Source: Betaproteobacteria bacterium
Lineage (GTDB): Bacteria > Pseudomonadota > Gammaproteobacteria > Burkholderiales > Casimicrobiaceae
DNA: 64,000 bases
Assembly (NCBI GenBank): GCA_013298765.1
Contig: JAAFJA010000002.1
Span: 486,413 to 550,412, forward strand
Reading direction: 5' to 3'
The position numbers and the translations under genes are program-made. Every line of letters starts with the position of its first letter. The first letter of the stretch is position 1. Below are positions 1 through 8,901 of this stretch, piece by piece. A model generated the notes under the pieces. The model saw nothing but the letters and a program-made list of their open reading frames with translations. It was not told the origin of the DNA and did not search any database.

Positions 1-1
1 C

Positions 2-124
2 GTCAAAAAGCAGCTTGCCGAACAAGCTGAACGCGAGCGCCTAGCCGCTGAAGCGGCCGAAAAAGCTCGCTCTGAGAGTGCGCGCGCCGCAAACCCGTCA
101 GCAGCGTTCAGCCGGGATTATTAG
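2..124 (+). CDS. C-terminal fragment of an Ala/Glu/Lys-rich protein
   Basis: An open frame enters from the left edge and ends at a TAG at 122-124. The 40 visible residues are rich in Ala, Glu, Lys and Arg, with the heptad-like character of a coiled coil or charged tail. Only the 3' end is present, so no family can be assigned. The following 95 bases up to the end of the convergent ankyrin gene hold nothing I recognise. Confidence 0.5.
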   Translation, partial: VKKQLAEQAERERLAAEAAEKARSESARAANPSAAFSRDY

Positions 125-220
125 TGTCGTGTTGCGGGCTTGTGCCGCGCTAGGGCGGAGAGGCGATTGCGGTCGTCTCGATCCACGAAAGCCACGGCGC
201 GCTAACGACGCCGAATTCGC

Positions 221-919
221 TTATTTCTTTGCGCGCTGTAAGAGTTCGACAGAAGCTCTGTGTTCCTCGCGAACGGCCCAATCAAGCGCCGTTTCGCCTT
301 TCTGATTTTTTTGCGCACTATCAGCGCCGTATTCAAGCAAGACTTTAATCGCCTCCGTGCGGTTTTCACGGGCGGCCATCATTAGTGCTGTCACGCCATT
401 TGGAGACTGCGCAACTGGGTTTGCGCCTTGATTGAGCAAATACCTGACGACGTTGTCGTGTCCCCCGAGTGCGGCGTAGTGAAGCGCGGTCCAGCCTGTA
501 TTGTTAATTTCCGCGCCCTTGCTCCGCAGCGTCTTCACCACCGCCTCATGGCCATTCAGCGCCGCGACCATCAGCGCTGAATCGCCCCATTTGTTTCGCA
601 AGTTAGGCTTTGCGCCGAGTTCCAGCAGCAAACTCACGCCCTCTGCCCATCCGTCGCGCGCCGCGACAAAAAGTGCGTGATCGCCACGCTCATCGAGCAG
701 ATCTGGCGACGCGCCGCGAAAGATCAGATTGCGCACATCTCGATCGCGCTGGAGGCTGATCATTTTGAACAGCTCGATCTTGGAGGCTTCCACAACGACC
801 TCTGGCGGCGTGGAGGACTGCGGCGGCGCATTGGACAAGCGGCTCTGCGCATCAGCAACATTAGCCGTAGCGAGCAGAATTACCTGGGCGATAGTGACGT
901 AAATAAGCTTTTTCAACAT
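221..919 (-). CDS. Exported ankyrin-repeat protein
   Basis: About 232 residues. The start at 919 is preferred to an upstream in-frame ATG at 967 because it begins MLKKLIYV with a hydrophobic stretch ending ATANVADAQS, a typical Sec signal peptide, and because the longer version would run into tatD. After a short linker come about five ankyrin repeats, recognisable by GxTALHYAALxGHxxVVxxLL-type units (GWTALHYAALGGHDNVV, GVTALMMAARENRTEAI, GETALDWAVREEH). Ankyrin repeats bind proteins; the partner is unknown and a periplasmic location is inferred. It follows tatD by only 4 bases and is probably the last gene of the mltG-tmk-holB-pilZ-tatD unit. Confidence 0.85.
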   Translation of the reverse strand: MLKKLIYVTIAQVILLATANVADAQSRLSNAPPQSSTPPEVVVEASKIELFKMISLQRDRDVRNLIFRGASPDLLDERGDHALFVAARDGWAEGVSLLLELGAKPNLRNKWGDSALMVAALNGHEAVVKTLRSKGAEINNTGWTALHYAALGGHDNVVRYLLNQGANPVAQSPNGVTALMMAARENRTEAIKVLLEYGADSAQKNQKGETALDWAVREEHRASVELLQRAKK

Positions 920-923
920 GTTC

Positions 924-1688
924 TCAATTTGAGATAAAGGCCCGTTTAAAGTTGGCAGTCGTCGCACCAGCTATTTCTTCAACCGAAAGACCGCGCAACG
1001 TCGCAATAGCGTTTGCGACCTCTTTCACGTAAGAAGGTTCGTTTCGCTTACCCCGGAAGGGAGTCGGGGCCAAGTAAGGCGCGTCGGTCTCGATCAGCAT
1101 ACGATCTAGCGGCACTTGCCGTGCGACCGCCTGCAACTCCTTAGCGCTTTTGAAGCTCACGATCCCCGAAAACGAAATGTGGAAGCCCATGTCCATGGCC
1201 GCTTGCGCAACCTCCCACGTCTCGGTGAAGCAGTGCATCACGCCGCCGACTTCGTGCGCTTTTTCTTCACGCATGATGCGGATCGTGTCTTCGGAGGCAC
1301 TGCGGGTGTGGATGACAAGCGGTTTGGCGCACTCGCGCGCCGCGCGAATATGCGTGCGAAAGCGCTCCCGCTGCCATTCGAGATTGCCTTGCAAGCGGTA
1401 ATAGTCGAGCCCGGTTTCGCCAATCGCGAGCACTTTCGGATGTTGCGCACGCAGGAGTAGCGATTCAACGCTTGGCTCCTCGATATCTTCGTAGTCGGGG
1501 TGTACGCCGGCAGTCGCGTAAATGTTGTCGTAGCGCTCCGCGAGCGCTACGACCGAAGGCCACTCGGGATACGTCACGGAGATGCACATTGCGTGGGTCA
1601 CTTGGGCATCACGCATGCGCGAGATCACGCCGTCGATATCGTCGGCGAAGTCTGGAAAATTGATGTGACAGTGTGAATCTATAAACAT
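924..1688 (-). CDS. tatD: TatD family metal-dependent DNase/hydrolase
   Basis: TatD proteins are TIM-barrel metal-dependent hydrolases with 3'-5' exonuclease/DNase activity. The metal-binding series is visible: SHCH at the N-terminus, GETGLDYY (Glu ligand), VIHTR, MHCF and the closing ETDAPYLAP. The preferred start is MFIDSHCH at 1688, which gives 254 residues, the usual family length of 255-265; an upstream ATG at 1715 would add nine unconserved residues. It sits downstream of pilZ, as in the holB-pilZ-tatD cluster of pseudomonads. Confidence 0.93.
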   Translation of the reverse strand: MFIDSHCHINFPDFADDIDGVISRMRDAQVTHAMCISVTYPEWPSVVALAERYDNIYATAGVHPDYEDIEEPSVESLLLRAQHPKVLAIGETGLDYYRLQGNLEWQRERFRTHIRAARECAKPLVIHTRSASEDTIRIMREEKAHEVGGVMHCFTETWEVAQAAMDMGFHISFSGIVSFKSAKELQAVARQVPLDRMLIETDAPYLAPTPFRGKRNEPSYVKEVANAIATLRGLSVEEIAGATTANFKRAFISN

Positions 1689-1806
1689 CGGTAGAGCGCA
1701 AGCGGCGTGAAGCACGTCACAAAAGATTTCCTAAGATGGTGCGCGCTGCTGAATGCGCGCCAGAAGCGCGCGGCAAGCGCTTGATTCACGCAAGTTCGTG
1801 ACCGCG

Positions 1807-2187
1807 CTACATCGTGTGGGTGGGGCGCGAGGACGCGAGCAGTCCACCCAGAATACTTTCGATTTTTCCCTTCGCAGCACGTCCCGTGTCGTCGCGGGTG
1901 AACTGAACACCAATGCCTTGCGCGCGAGCCCCCTGGATGCCAGGAGGTGTGATCCAGACGACCTTCCCTTGAACCGCGACACGATTAGGATCATCCATCA
2001 GTGTGAGCAGCATGAAGACTTCGTCGCCCAATTTGTATGCGCGCGTTGTCGGGATAAAAATTCCGCCGCCCTCAACCCACGGGATGTAAGCGGCATAAAG
2101 CGCGGTGCGCTCGCGAATATTTAACGAGAGAACGCCAGAGCGCATTGCGGCGGTTGCGCCGCCACCGATACCAGTGTTTTCAGCCAT
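1807..2187 (-). CDS. pilZ: Type IV pilus assembly protein PilZ
   Basis: About 126 residues, close to the 118 of Pseudomonas PilZ. Family-typical segments are the conserved ALYAAYIPWVEGGGIFIPT run, YKLGDEVFMLLTLMD, VVWITPPG and GIGVQFT. Canonical PilZ of this subfamily supports type IV pilus biogenesis and lacks the N-terminal RxxxR needed to bind c-di-GMP strongly; no such motif is seen here. The start at 2187 (MAENTG) is preferred to 2235. Its place between holB and tatD matches the classic order. No pilus structural genes are in the window, though the T2SS pseudopilin operon lies 3 kb away. Confidence 0.9.
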   Translation of the reverse strand: MAENTGIGGGATAAMRSGVLSLNIRERTALYAAYIPWVEGGGIFIPTTRAYKLGDEVFMLLTLMDDPNRVAVQGKVVWITPPGIQGARAQGIGVQFTRDDTGRAAKGKIESILGGLLASSRPTHTM

Positions 2188-2286
2188 GATCCGAATGCTA
2201 CCTAAACGTAGGGGAAACAAGCCCGATATCCGCACCTGGCTCTGAGCGTACGTTGTCGTACGAGCGAGTAAGCGGAGAGCTGAAGA

Positions 2287-3288
2287 TTACGCAAACTTAG
2301 CGCGATAGTCGAGCAGGATCGCTTCGACCTGGAGCCGCGCGGAAAGCGTGGTGTCTGGCAGGGTGAGCTTTCGCAGCAACTCGCGGCGAAGGCGAAGCCC
2401 TTCAGCCAGCGCCAAATTCGCCCCCAATCCGGCCAATATCGTTGGATCGCTCAGCGCGCGAGACGGTGCAAGCCCTGATCGCACGCGTGCCCAGTCGACC
2501 AGCCAATCGTGCAAGGTTGCGAGCACCAAGGCGAAGCGATCTCGCTTCTGCGATTTCCCGCCCGCCTCCACCCAGCTTCCCCAGCTCAGCGTGGGCAACT
2601 CGCGCGGGTTGCCAAGATCGTGAACCAGCCGCTCTCTTGCCTCAAGCGCGTCGCCACTGGCGTTTTCTACCGCGTGCAAGGGCGCGCCGTCGGCATTGGC
2701 CAAGGCGTGATCAGGGTCGCTGAGTGCCCCGTTCTCTGCACGAATCCAGCGCAGTGCGGCAGCGCGGTCAGGTCTCGGCAGGGCCAGTTTCAGCACCCTA
2801 GACCGGATAGTCGGGAGCAGCTTCGCAGGCCGCGAAGCCAAAAGAATCCAGCGCGTGTTCGCGGGCGGCTCTTCAATGGCCTTCAGCAGCGCATTCGCAC
2901 TTTCTCGCGACAACGCCGTTGCCGGATCGACCAATAACACTCGTCCGCGCTCCGTGGACGCAGAAAGCTCCATGAAACTGATCGCGCCGCGCGCCGCATC
3001 GGTTTTGATGGTTGGCAAGCGTGCGACGTCGTCATCGCTCTCTTCTGGCGCTAAACGAACAAAATCAGGGTGCACGCTCCCCGCCAACCAGCGGCAGCTT
3101 GCGCACTCGCCGCAAGCAACGCCCTCCCGCGGATGCTCGCACAGGAGCGACGCCGCGAGCGATAGGCCCGCCTGCGCCAATCCATCCCCCTCACGCCCCA
3201 CCAAAAGCCATGCGTGGTGACGCTCGCGTACGGTGACCCGGTGCTCGGCAAGCCAAGCGCGATGCCACGGGTAGGGCGATAAATTCAC
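2287..3288 (-). CDS. holB: DNA polymerase III subunit delta' (HolB)
   Basis: This is the clamp-loader subunit that acts as the rigid stator of the DnaX complex. The protein of 333 residues has the N-terminal WHRAWL segment, a zinc-binding Cys cluster (CxxCxxC around CGECASC), an AAA+ fold with a degenerate P-loop (GREGDGLAQAG, no GKT, as expected for delta'), and the conserved SANALLKAIEEPP segment followed by an arginine-finger-like RSR. Its ATG overlaps the tmk stop by 4 bases (ATGA), so the two are translationally coupled. Confidence 0.93.
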   Translation of the reverse strand: MNLSPYPWHRAWLAEHRVTVRERHHAWLLVGREGDGLAQAGLSLAASLLCEHPREGVACGECASCRWLAGSVHPDFVRLAPEESDDDVARLPTIKTDAARGAISFMELSASTERGRVLLVDPATALSRESANALLKAIEEPPANTRWILLASRPAKLLPTIRSRVLKLALPRPDRAAALRWIRAENGALSDPDHALANADGAPLHAVENASGDALEARERLVHDLGNPRELPTLSWGSWVEAGGKSQKRDRFALVLATLHDWLVDWARVRSGLAPSRALSDPTILAGLGANLALAEGLRLRRELLRKLTLPDTTLSARLQVEAILLDYRAKFA

Positions 3289-3917
3289 GGGCGCACCGTC
3301 GCTGCGTGATCGGCCAACGCTGCGATGCTCGCCAACACCTGCTCCCGCACGATGGTGAGCGAAGCACGAGTATCGAACACATGGATTCGTTCTGGTTCGT
3401 TCCTGGCGCGCGCGAGGTAGGCCTCACGCACGCGGGTATGGAAGGCAGCACTTTCTTGCTCTATCCGGTCCACCACGCCGCGTCCGTCGACACGCGCTCT
3501 CGCAGCATCCGGCGGCAGATCGAATAACAAGGTCAAATCGGGCTGAAATTCGGGATGCACCCAATCGGCTAGTTTGGCGATGACGCTCGCGCCCAGCTCT
3601 CTGCCCCCGCCTTGGTAGGCGAAGGACGCATCAGTAAATCGATCACACAAGACCCAACTGCCCTCTTCCAGCGCTGGCCACACCACTCGTTCGAGATGCT
3701 CGCGCCGCGCAGCAAACACGAGCAGCGCTTCTGTGTGTGCTGACATCGAATTTTCGAGAAACAGTGCGCGAATACGCTCGCCGAGCATGGTGCCGCCTGG
3801 CTCGCGGGTGCTGCGCACCGCGATACCGCGATCACTGAGGAACGCTTTGACCGCGTCAATGTGCGAACTTTTGCCCGCGCCATCAATGCCTTCGAACGTG
3901 ATGAACTTGCCTTTCAT
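3285..3917 (-). CDS. tmk: Thymidylate kinase
   Basis: The enzyme phosphorylates dTMP to dTDP. The protein of 210 residues carries the P-loop FEGIDGAGKSS at residues 8-18, the DR(F/Y) signature CDRFTDASFAYQGGGR, and a LID region with Arg residues (RARVDGRGVVDRIE). The length is normal for bacterial Tmk. It lies 20 bases behind mltG and overlaps holB by 4 bases, the conserved mltG-tmk-holB arrangement. Confidence 0.96.
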   Translation of the reverse strand: MKGKFITFEGIDGAGKSSHIDAVKAFLSDRGIAVRSTREPGGTMLGERIRALFLENSMSAHTEALLVFAARREHLERVVWPALEEGSWVLCDRFTDASFAYQGGGRELGASVIAKLADWVHPEFQPDLTLLFDLPPDAARARVDGRGVVDRIEQESAAFHTRVREAYLARARNEPERIHVFDTRASLTIVREQVLASIAALADHAATVRP

Positions 3918-3937
3918 AGCCGCGCCATTGTGCTTCG

Positions 3938-4948
3938 TTACCGTCCTAGCTGATATTTAGCCACGGCACGATTATGTTCCGCTAAGTTACGCGAGAACTC
4001 GCTGGAACCGTCGCCACGAGCAACAAAATAGAGAAAGTCGCTTTTAGGTGGATTCACGGCCGCACGCAAAGATGCTTTACCGGGAAAGGCGATAGGTGTT
4101 GGTGGCAATCCGTCCCGCGTGTAGCTGTTGTAGGGTGTGTCGGTCTGCAGATCGATCTTGCGTAGGTTGCCGTCAAACTTCTCGCCGAGGCCGTAAATCA
4201 CCGTTGGGTCGGTTTGCAGACGCATGCCGATGCGAAGTCGATTGATGAAAACCGATCCGACCAGCGGTCGATCCGCCTCTTTTCCGGTTTCCTTCTCGAT
4301 AATTGAAGCGAGGATCAGCGCCTCGTAGGGCGTGCGAAGCGGCGTATCTGGCGCGCGCTGCTCCCACGCGGTGGCGAGTTCCTGCTTCATTCGGCGGTGC
4401 ATCGCGCCCAAAAGCAAGTTTGCGCTGCTTTCCGGCGCGACCAGATAGGTATCGGGGAACAAGAATCCTTCCAGATTGGCGACATCGGCTTGCAGCGCGC
4501 GCGACCACGCTTCAGGCGGCGTCACACTGTCGCTGCGAAACATTCGCTGTTCTTGCGTCGCCTTTTTAAGCTGCTCGAACAGTGCGCGCTGGGTCGTGCC
4601 TTCGACCACTGTGAACGGAAGCTGAATGGCCGCACCGGATTCCAATGCATCGAAAATTTCTGCGATTGTTTTCGGTGGCGCAAATAGGTACTGCCCTGCG
4701 CGAATCGGGCTCGCTTCACCCAAAAGTGCGCGGGTGCGTGAGACCACCTGAAGCTGCCACTCAGCCGCGATGCCCTGTCGCGCGAGTTCGCTCACAACTC
4801 GGTTCACACTGGCTCCGCGTGGCACGTTGATGGTCGCGCCTGCTTCCGGCAAAACGGCTTGCCGCTGGGGTAACCACTGCGTCGCACCTAAAAAGACGAC
4901 GATCGCGGCCACCACCGCCAGGAAAAATAACGCGGCTAGTTTTCTCAT
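3938..4948 (-). CDS. mltG: Endolytic murein transglycosylase MltG
   Basis: MltG cleaves nascent peptidoglycan strands at the inner membrane and sets glycan length. Starting at MRKLAALFF (4948) the protein has about 336 residues: one N-terminal membrane anchor (FLAVVAAIVVFLG), a LysM-like segment (INVPRGASVNRVVSELARQG) and the YceG catalytic domain with ASIIEKETG, whose first Glu is the catalytic residue, then QTDPTVIYG, YNSYTRDGLPPTPI and the NPPKSDFLYFVARGDG signature. An upstream ATG at 4966 is possible. First gene of the minus-strand operon; divergent from gspG. Confidence 0.95.
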   Translation of the reverse strand: MRKLAALFFLAVVAAIVVFLGATQWLPQRQAVLPEAGATINVPRGASVNRVVSELARQGIAAEWQLQVVSRTRALLGEASPIRAGQYLFAPPKTIAEIFDALESGAAIQLPFTVVEGTTQRALFEQLKKATQEQRMFRSDSVTPPEAWSRALQADVANLEGFLFPDTYLVAPESSANLLLGAMHRRMKQELATAWEQRAPDTPLRTPYEALILASIIEKETGKEADRPLVGSVFINRLRIGMRLQTDPTVIYGLGEKFDGNLRKIDLQTDTPYNSYTRDGLPPTPIAFPGKASLRAAVNPPKSDFLYFVARGDGSSEFSRNLAEHNRAVAKYQLGR

Positions 4949-5159
4949 GAATCGGACAGAAGGCAATCGTTCAAAAAGTAAGTGCGGGCGGCAAGGCAGT
5001 AGCGTGAAGGAAAAACTGACTTAGCGAGCTGGTACGCCCCCCTGACCAGCCAGCTTTAACGAGTCGTGGCACGCGTTCAGGATTTCCCAGCGAACACGGC
5101 AAGAGGCGCTGGGCGTGAATCCGAAACCGCTCATTCATGACCAAGTAACGTGCGCTCCC

Positions 5160-5165
5160 TATAAT
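5160..5165 (+). promoter_or_regulatory. Candidate -10 box for the gsp operon
   Basis: A perfect TATAAT lies at 5160-5165, in the 220-bp gap between mltG and gspG. Upstream, ATGACC at 5137-5142 could be a weak -35 at 17-bp spacing. A start near 5172 would leave a very short leader before the gspG start codons at 5173 or 5197. Consensus match only. Confidence 0.4.
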
Positions 5166-5172
5166 TTTGCCT

Positions 5173-5619
5173 ATGTTTCATCACAACACCTCCCCAATGC
5201 GCCACGTTCGCGGTTTCACGCTGATGGAGGTTCTGGTCGTTATCGTCATTCTCGGTATTCTCGCAGCCGCGATTGTGCCGAACGTGATTGGGCGCGCGCA
5301 TGATGCAAAAGTGGCCGCTGCAAAACAAGATGTCGCGACCCTTTCGCAGGCGCTTGCGATGTACAAGCTCGATAACGGGCGCATCCCGACCGCCGAGCAA
5401 GGCCTGAAGGCGCTCGTTGAAAAACCAAGCGTTGCGCCGGTCCCTAATAACTGGCGCACGGGTGGCTACATCCCGCGCCTGCCGAATGACCCGTGGGGCA
5501 CGCCGTATCAATACGCGAACCCGGGGTTGAAGGGCGAGTTCGATGTTTCGAGTTTTGGTGCCGACAATAAAGCGGGCGGCGAAGGCGAAGCCACTGATAT
5601 CGGCACGTGGAACCTCTAG
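5173..5619 (+). CDS. gspG: Type II secretion major pseudopilin GspG
   Basis: Main subunit of the periplasmic pseudopilus that pushes folded exoproteins through the outer-membrane secretin. The class III prepilin leader is clear: RG before the cleavage site, then FTLMEVLVVIVILGILAA with Glu at +5. The C-terminal half has the GspG signature YKLDNGRIPTAEQGLKALVEKP, LPNDPWGTPYQY and the Ca-binding loop region SSFGADNKAGGEGEATDI. Starts at 5173 or 5197 (MRHVRGF) are both plausible; the latter gives a six-residue leader and fits the nearby TATAAT better. First gene of a seven-gene operon. Confidence 0.95.
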   Translation: MFHHNTSPMRHVRGFTLMEVLVVIVILGILAAAIVPNVIGRAHDAKVAAAKQDVATLSQALAMYKLDNGRIPTAEQGLKALVEKPSVAPVPNNWRTGGYIPRLPNDPWGTPYQYANPGLKGEFDVSSFGADNKAGGEGEATDIGTWNL

Positions 5620-6005
5620 CGAAGCAAGCCAGCTCTCGCCGCCGCTCGAAGCAAGCGGCGTTCAGCTTGATTGAGGTACTGGTCGCTCTTGCGATTCTCT
5701 CAGTGGGTTTAATCGCTGCGTCCCGCGCGGCAGTGCTCGCGTCGTTCGATCAAAGCGTATTGCGAGATCGCACGCTCGCGCGCTGGGTCGCACACAACGC
5801 GCTTTCAGAAATTCGCCTGCAGCCACAAATGGCGACAGTCGGTCGCGTCCAGCGCGAGTACGAACAAGCAGGAATCAAATTCACCGCGCTCACCGATGTG
5901 ACCGCGACGCCAAGCCCATTGTTCACTCGCGTTCAGGTCCGCGTTGTGCGCAGCGACAACGTCGAGCACGAACTAGCCACCGCGATCGGGTTTTCGTCGC
6001 GATGA
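5607..6005 (+). CDS. gspI: Type II secretion minor pseudopilin GspI
   Basis: 132 residues. The prepilin motif AAFSLIEVLVALAILSVGL has Ala rather than Gly before the cleavage site, which prepilin peptidases can accept but less commonly. The remainder (LARWVAHNALSEIRLQP, then a beta-rich C-terminus) fits GspI, part of the I-J-K tip complex. It overlaps gspG by 13 bases, so no room exists for gspH, which normally sits between them. Confidence 0.88.
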   Translation: MEPLAKQASSRRRSKQAAFSLIEVLVALAILSVGLIAASRAAVLASFDQSVLRDRTLARWVAHNALSEIRLQPQMATVGRVQREYEQAGIKFTALTDVTATPSPLFTRVQVRVVRSDNVEHELATAIGFSSR

Positions 6006-6598
6006 AGCAAATCGCTCATTCGGCAACGGACAGCGCATCGCTGCGCGGGAACCCTGCGCAAACCAAGCATGCTGCGCGTGTGCTGGGGATGACGCTCATT
6101 GAAGTGCTCATTGGGCTTGCGATTACAACGCTGATGACGGTGGCCGGATGGCGCGCAATTGAGGCGCTGCAAAGCGCAAGAGAACAAACCTACCGCGACG
6201 CGAACCAGTGGCAAACACTCGATACGCTTTTCACAACCATTGAATCGGACATGCGTCGCGCTGACTTCTCTCGCTTTAGTGGCGGTACCGATAGTTTCAC
6301 GCTTCGCTTAAACCCACTTGGCGCGTCAGATATTGCCGACACCGTTCGCTACGTTGTTCAGGTTGTGGGCGAAAACCGTATCCAGATAGTGCGACAAGCA
6401 ACCAGTGGCGGCGTGGTGATGGCGGAGGTGGACGCGCTTCGGTTTAGTTATCGAAAGGCGCCCCGCGCAAACGAGCCAGCCTCGGCTTCGGAATCAACGA
6501 TCAGTGAATATCCACGCGCAATCGAGATTGCACTCATCATTCCGGGCGGCGATCCAGAATCGCGTCGCAGTATCACTCGAACCCTGGTCTTGCGGTGA
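6002..6598 (+). CDS. gspJ: Type II secretion minor pseudopilin GspJ
   Basis: 198 residues with a long positively charged leader and the prepilin motif GMTLIEVLIGLAITTLM around residues 29-45. Downstream, WQTLDTLFTTIESDMRRADF matches the GspJ family. GspJ forms the pseudopilus tip with GspI and GspK. It overlaps gspI by 4 bases (ATGA). Confidence 0.9.
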   Translation: MKQIAHSATDSASLRGNPAQTKHAARVLGMTLIEVLIGLAITTLMTVAGWRAIEALQSAREQTYRDANQWQTLDTLFTTIESDMRRADFSRFSGGTDSFTLRLNPLGASDIADTVRYVVQVVGENRIQIVRQATSGGVVMAEVDALRFSYRKAPRANEPASASESTISEYPRAIEIALIIPGGDPESRRSITRTLVLR

Positions 6599-7533
6599 AC
6601 TCGAAACAACTTCGCCCACCGAATATCGCGGCGTCGCGTGCAAAGGAATCTCGTGGCGCAGCGCTCATCCTTGCGCTTTTGCTAACCGCCCTTGGCGCGG
6701 CAGTCGCCGCACAGCTGATTCAGCCGCTCGCAGGCTGGCTCGCGCGCGAGTACCGCGCACGCGATCTAAACGCCGCCTACACGCTCGCCGATGCGGCAGC
6801 TACGTGGTCGCTGACGGTACTAGCGGGCGATGCGCGCACCTCAACCATTGATCACAAGGGTGAGCTCTGGGCAATCGCGTTGCCCCGCACGCAAATTGAA
6901 GGCGGCTCGATTCAGGGGCAGATCACCGATCTTCAGTCGAAATTTAACCTGAACCACATCGCGCCGAACGGGTTACGAAACGATGTAGCGCTCGCAGTGG
7001 CGCGAAACATCTTCACCCGCGCTGGCGTCCCTGCGAACCTTGCCGATCGTTTGGCCGATGCACTGGATGCCGACGAATTAGCCATCGCGGGCGGCAGTGA
7101 ATCGCTAGCTTACGGCGCTCGGATGCCGAATCGAAAAATCGAGCATCTGGGCGAACTTGTGAGCCTTGGCGGCTTTACCAAAGCACACATCGATCAGCTC
7201 GCGCCTTGGGTAGACGCGCTACCCGATGCGGGCGGCATCAACATCAATACCGCGTCCGCTGATTTGTTGCGAGCCGCGCTGCCAGGCATTAGCGATGCGC
7301 AATGGGCCAAAATGCTTGCCATTCGGGAAGTGAAGCCGTTTGCTAACGTCGCCGAGGCGTCGCTCGCACTTGGAAGCGCAATTCCGGACACAGTTTTTTC
7401 TGTGAACACCCAATTTTTTGAAATGAATGCACTGATTTCGTTTGATCTTGTAAATCATAGTATCGCCATTCGAGCCATGAGAAAACCTGGGCTACCTGTG
7501 CAAATCTATCATCGAAACTTGCGCAATGCGTGA
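6595..7533 (+). CDS. gspK: Type II secretion tip pseudopilin GspK
   Basis: 312 residues from a GTG start that overlaps the gspJ stop (GTGA). The N-terminal RGAALILALLLTALGAAV is the GspK form of the prepilin segment; like other GspK proteins it is large, has the LQSKFNLNHIA segment and a helical alpha-domain with LADALDAD and ININTA (SAM/HhH-like) motifs. GspK caps the pseudopilus with GspI and GspJ. Confidence 0.92.
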   Translation: MNSKQLRPPNIAASRAKESRGAALILALLLTALGAAVAAQLIQPLAGWLAREYRARDLNAAYTLADAAATWSLTVLAGDARTSTIDHKGELWAIALPRTQIEGGSIQGQITDLQSKFNLNHIAPNGLRNDVALAVARNIFTRAGVPANLADRLADALDADELAIAGGSESLAYGARMPNRKIEHLGELVSLGGFTKAHIDQLAPWVDALPDAGGININTASADLLRAALPGISDAQWAKMLAIREVKPFANVAEASLALGSAIPDTVFSVNTQFFEMNALISFDLVNHSIAIRAMRKPGLPVQIYHRNLRNA

Positions 7534-8458
7534 CGCCGAACGATCACTCCACACCGAAGCTGCGCCGGCGATCAACGCCATTGGTGTGCGCATCGCCGGG
7601 CTCGCGCGACTCGGCGGCGATGATCGGTTGCGGGCCGCGGCGCTCGCGCTTCGTCGGGAGTTCGGCATTGCGACTGACGCTATTTCGCTCGCGGTGATTG
7701 ATCTGGGCTACGACGAGCGCGCGCTCATTGCGTACGCCGCGAACGCGAACGGCACACTGCCGCTCAACTTTGACGCCTGGTTCGAAGCGCTACTCAAAGG
7801 GCGGGAGGTCGTATGGTCCATGGCTGCAGGCGACGCCGAGAGCGTTGTCTACTCAGAGCATGGCGCGACGGCGATCTCGCATTGGCGCGATGGCGACGCG
7901 CCACCCAGCGCGATGGTGGCGCTCGCGAATGAGCGTGCGCGCTCGTCGCAACCGCTTACCGTGTGGCTTGATTGCACACGAGCGAGACACGCGATCTCTC
8001 CCAGCCCAGCGACGCTCGCTCACTGGAGCGCGTCGCTCGGCGCTGAATTTCGCATTCTTGAGGCGCGGCCCGCCGCAAATCTCCTGCCTCTGCGCCGCGT
8101 GCCATCGCTCTCCTCTGCAGCGCCGACGGGCGTTCTTGACCGCGCACTCTGGGCGGCGGCACTGGCATCAATCGTGTGTGTGGCCATCGCCGGGGCACGA
8201 ACGCTGGTGAATGCGCCGCCGCAAACAACGACCGCTCGTGCGATTCCAGCGGGAGAGCTCTGGGCACGCGCGACACTCACCTCGCCCGTTCTCGCCGAAC
8301 AAATGAAATCTGCAACATTCGGCGGCGGCGCTTGGGTGATCGCCGTACCCGGCATTGCCCCACCCGAACTAGACCGCGCTGCGAAATCGCTGAGTAACAA
8401 CGGATTCACAACCCAGCTCGTGCGCGAGCCCGAAGCGCGAATTCGGGTGCAACCATGA
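7526..8458 (+). CDS. gspL: Type II secretion assembly-platform protein GspL
   Basis: 310 residues, overlapping gspK by 8 bases. Assigned by position (K-L-M-N order) and architecture: a long cytoplasmic N-terminal domain, one membrane segment (LWAAALASIVCVAIAGA, about residues 210-227) and a small periplasmic ferredoxin-like C-terminal domain. GspL links the GspE ATPase to the inner-membrane platform. Sequence similarity by eye is weak, so the family call rests on gene order. Confidence 0.7.
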   Translation: MRDAERSLHTEAAPAINAIGVRIAGLARLGGDDRLRAAALALRREFGIATDAISLAVIDLGYDERALIAYAANANGTLPLNFDAWFEALLKGREVVWSMAAGDAESVVYSEHGATAISHWRDGDAPPSAMVALANERARSSQPLTVWLDCTRARHAISPSPATLAHWSASLGAEFRILEARPAANLLPLRRVPSLSSAAPTGVLDRALWAAALASIVCVAIAGARTLVNAPPQTTTARAIPAGELWARATLTSPVLAEQMKSATFGGGAWVIAVPGIAPPELDRAAKSLSNNGFTTQLVREPEARIRVQP

Positions 8459-8901
8459 TCGATTCGCTTAAGTTAATCAGATCCGGCGCACGCACGCGCG
8501 GCAACGCGAGTAACGCCGCGATGAATAAGCAAATGCTCGGCCTTGACCGCAGAACAGCGACTCGCCTAGCACTCGCCGCCACAACCGCATTGGCGACGAT
8601 CAGCGCCATCGCGCTTACGTTTTCTTACAACATGCGTATCGCGGCATCGACATCCGTTGCGAGATCTGTGCCGATGGCGGCGGCCTCTGGCACAGCCCAA
8701 TCGATTGAGCAATTCGCGGCTACGTGGCGCGCAAGCGTCAATCGAAATGCAGAACAAATAACAGTCAACTGGACGGCGGGAGACAGCCGAGATCTACGCG
8801 CAAGCCTGCTCGCCTTTGACGCTACGCTCCCGAAATCGCTACGCATCAACGTGGCGCGACGCGACTCGTCTTTCGTTGTAAGCGCGGAGATCGCGCCATG
8901 A
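8455..8901 (+). CDS. gspM: Type II secretion assembly-platform protein GspM
   Basis: 148 residues with one N-terminal membrane helix (LALAATTALATISAIALTF) and a periplasmic domain of about 80 residues, the GspM layout. Overlaps gspL by 4 bases and gspN by 4 bases. GspM partners GspL in the inner-membrane platform. The call is positional; residues are poorly conserved in this family. Confidence 0.68.
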   Translation: MIDSLKLIRSGARTRGNASNAAMNKQMLGLDRRTATRLALAATTALATISAIALTFSYNMRIAASTSVARSVPMAAASGTAQSIEQFAATWRASVNRNAEQITVNWTAGDSRDLRASLLAFDATLPKSLRINVARRDSSFVVSAEIAP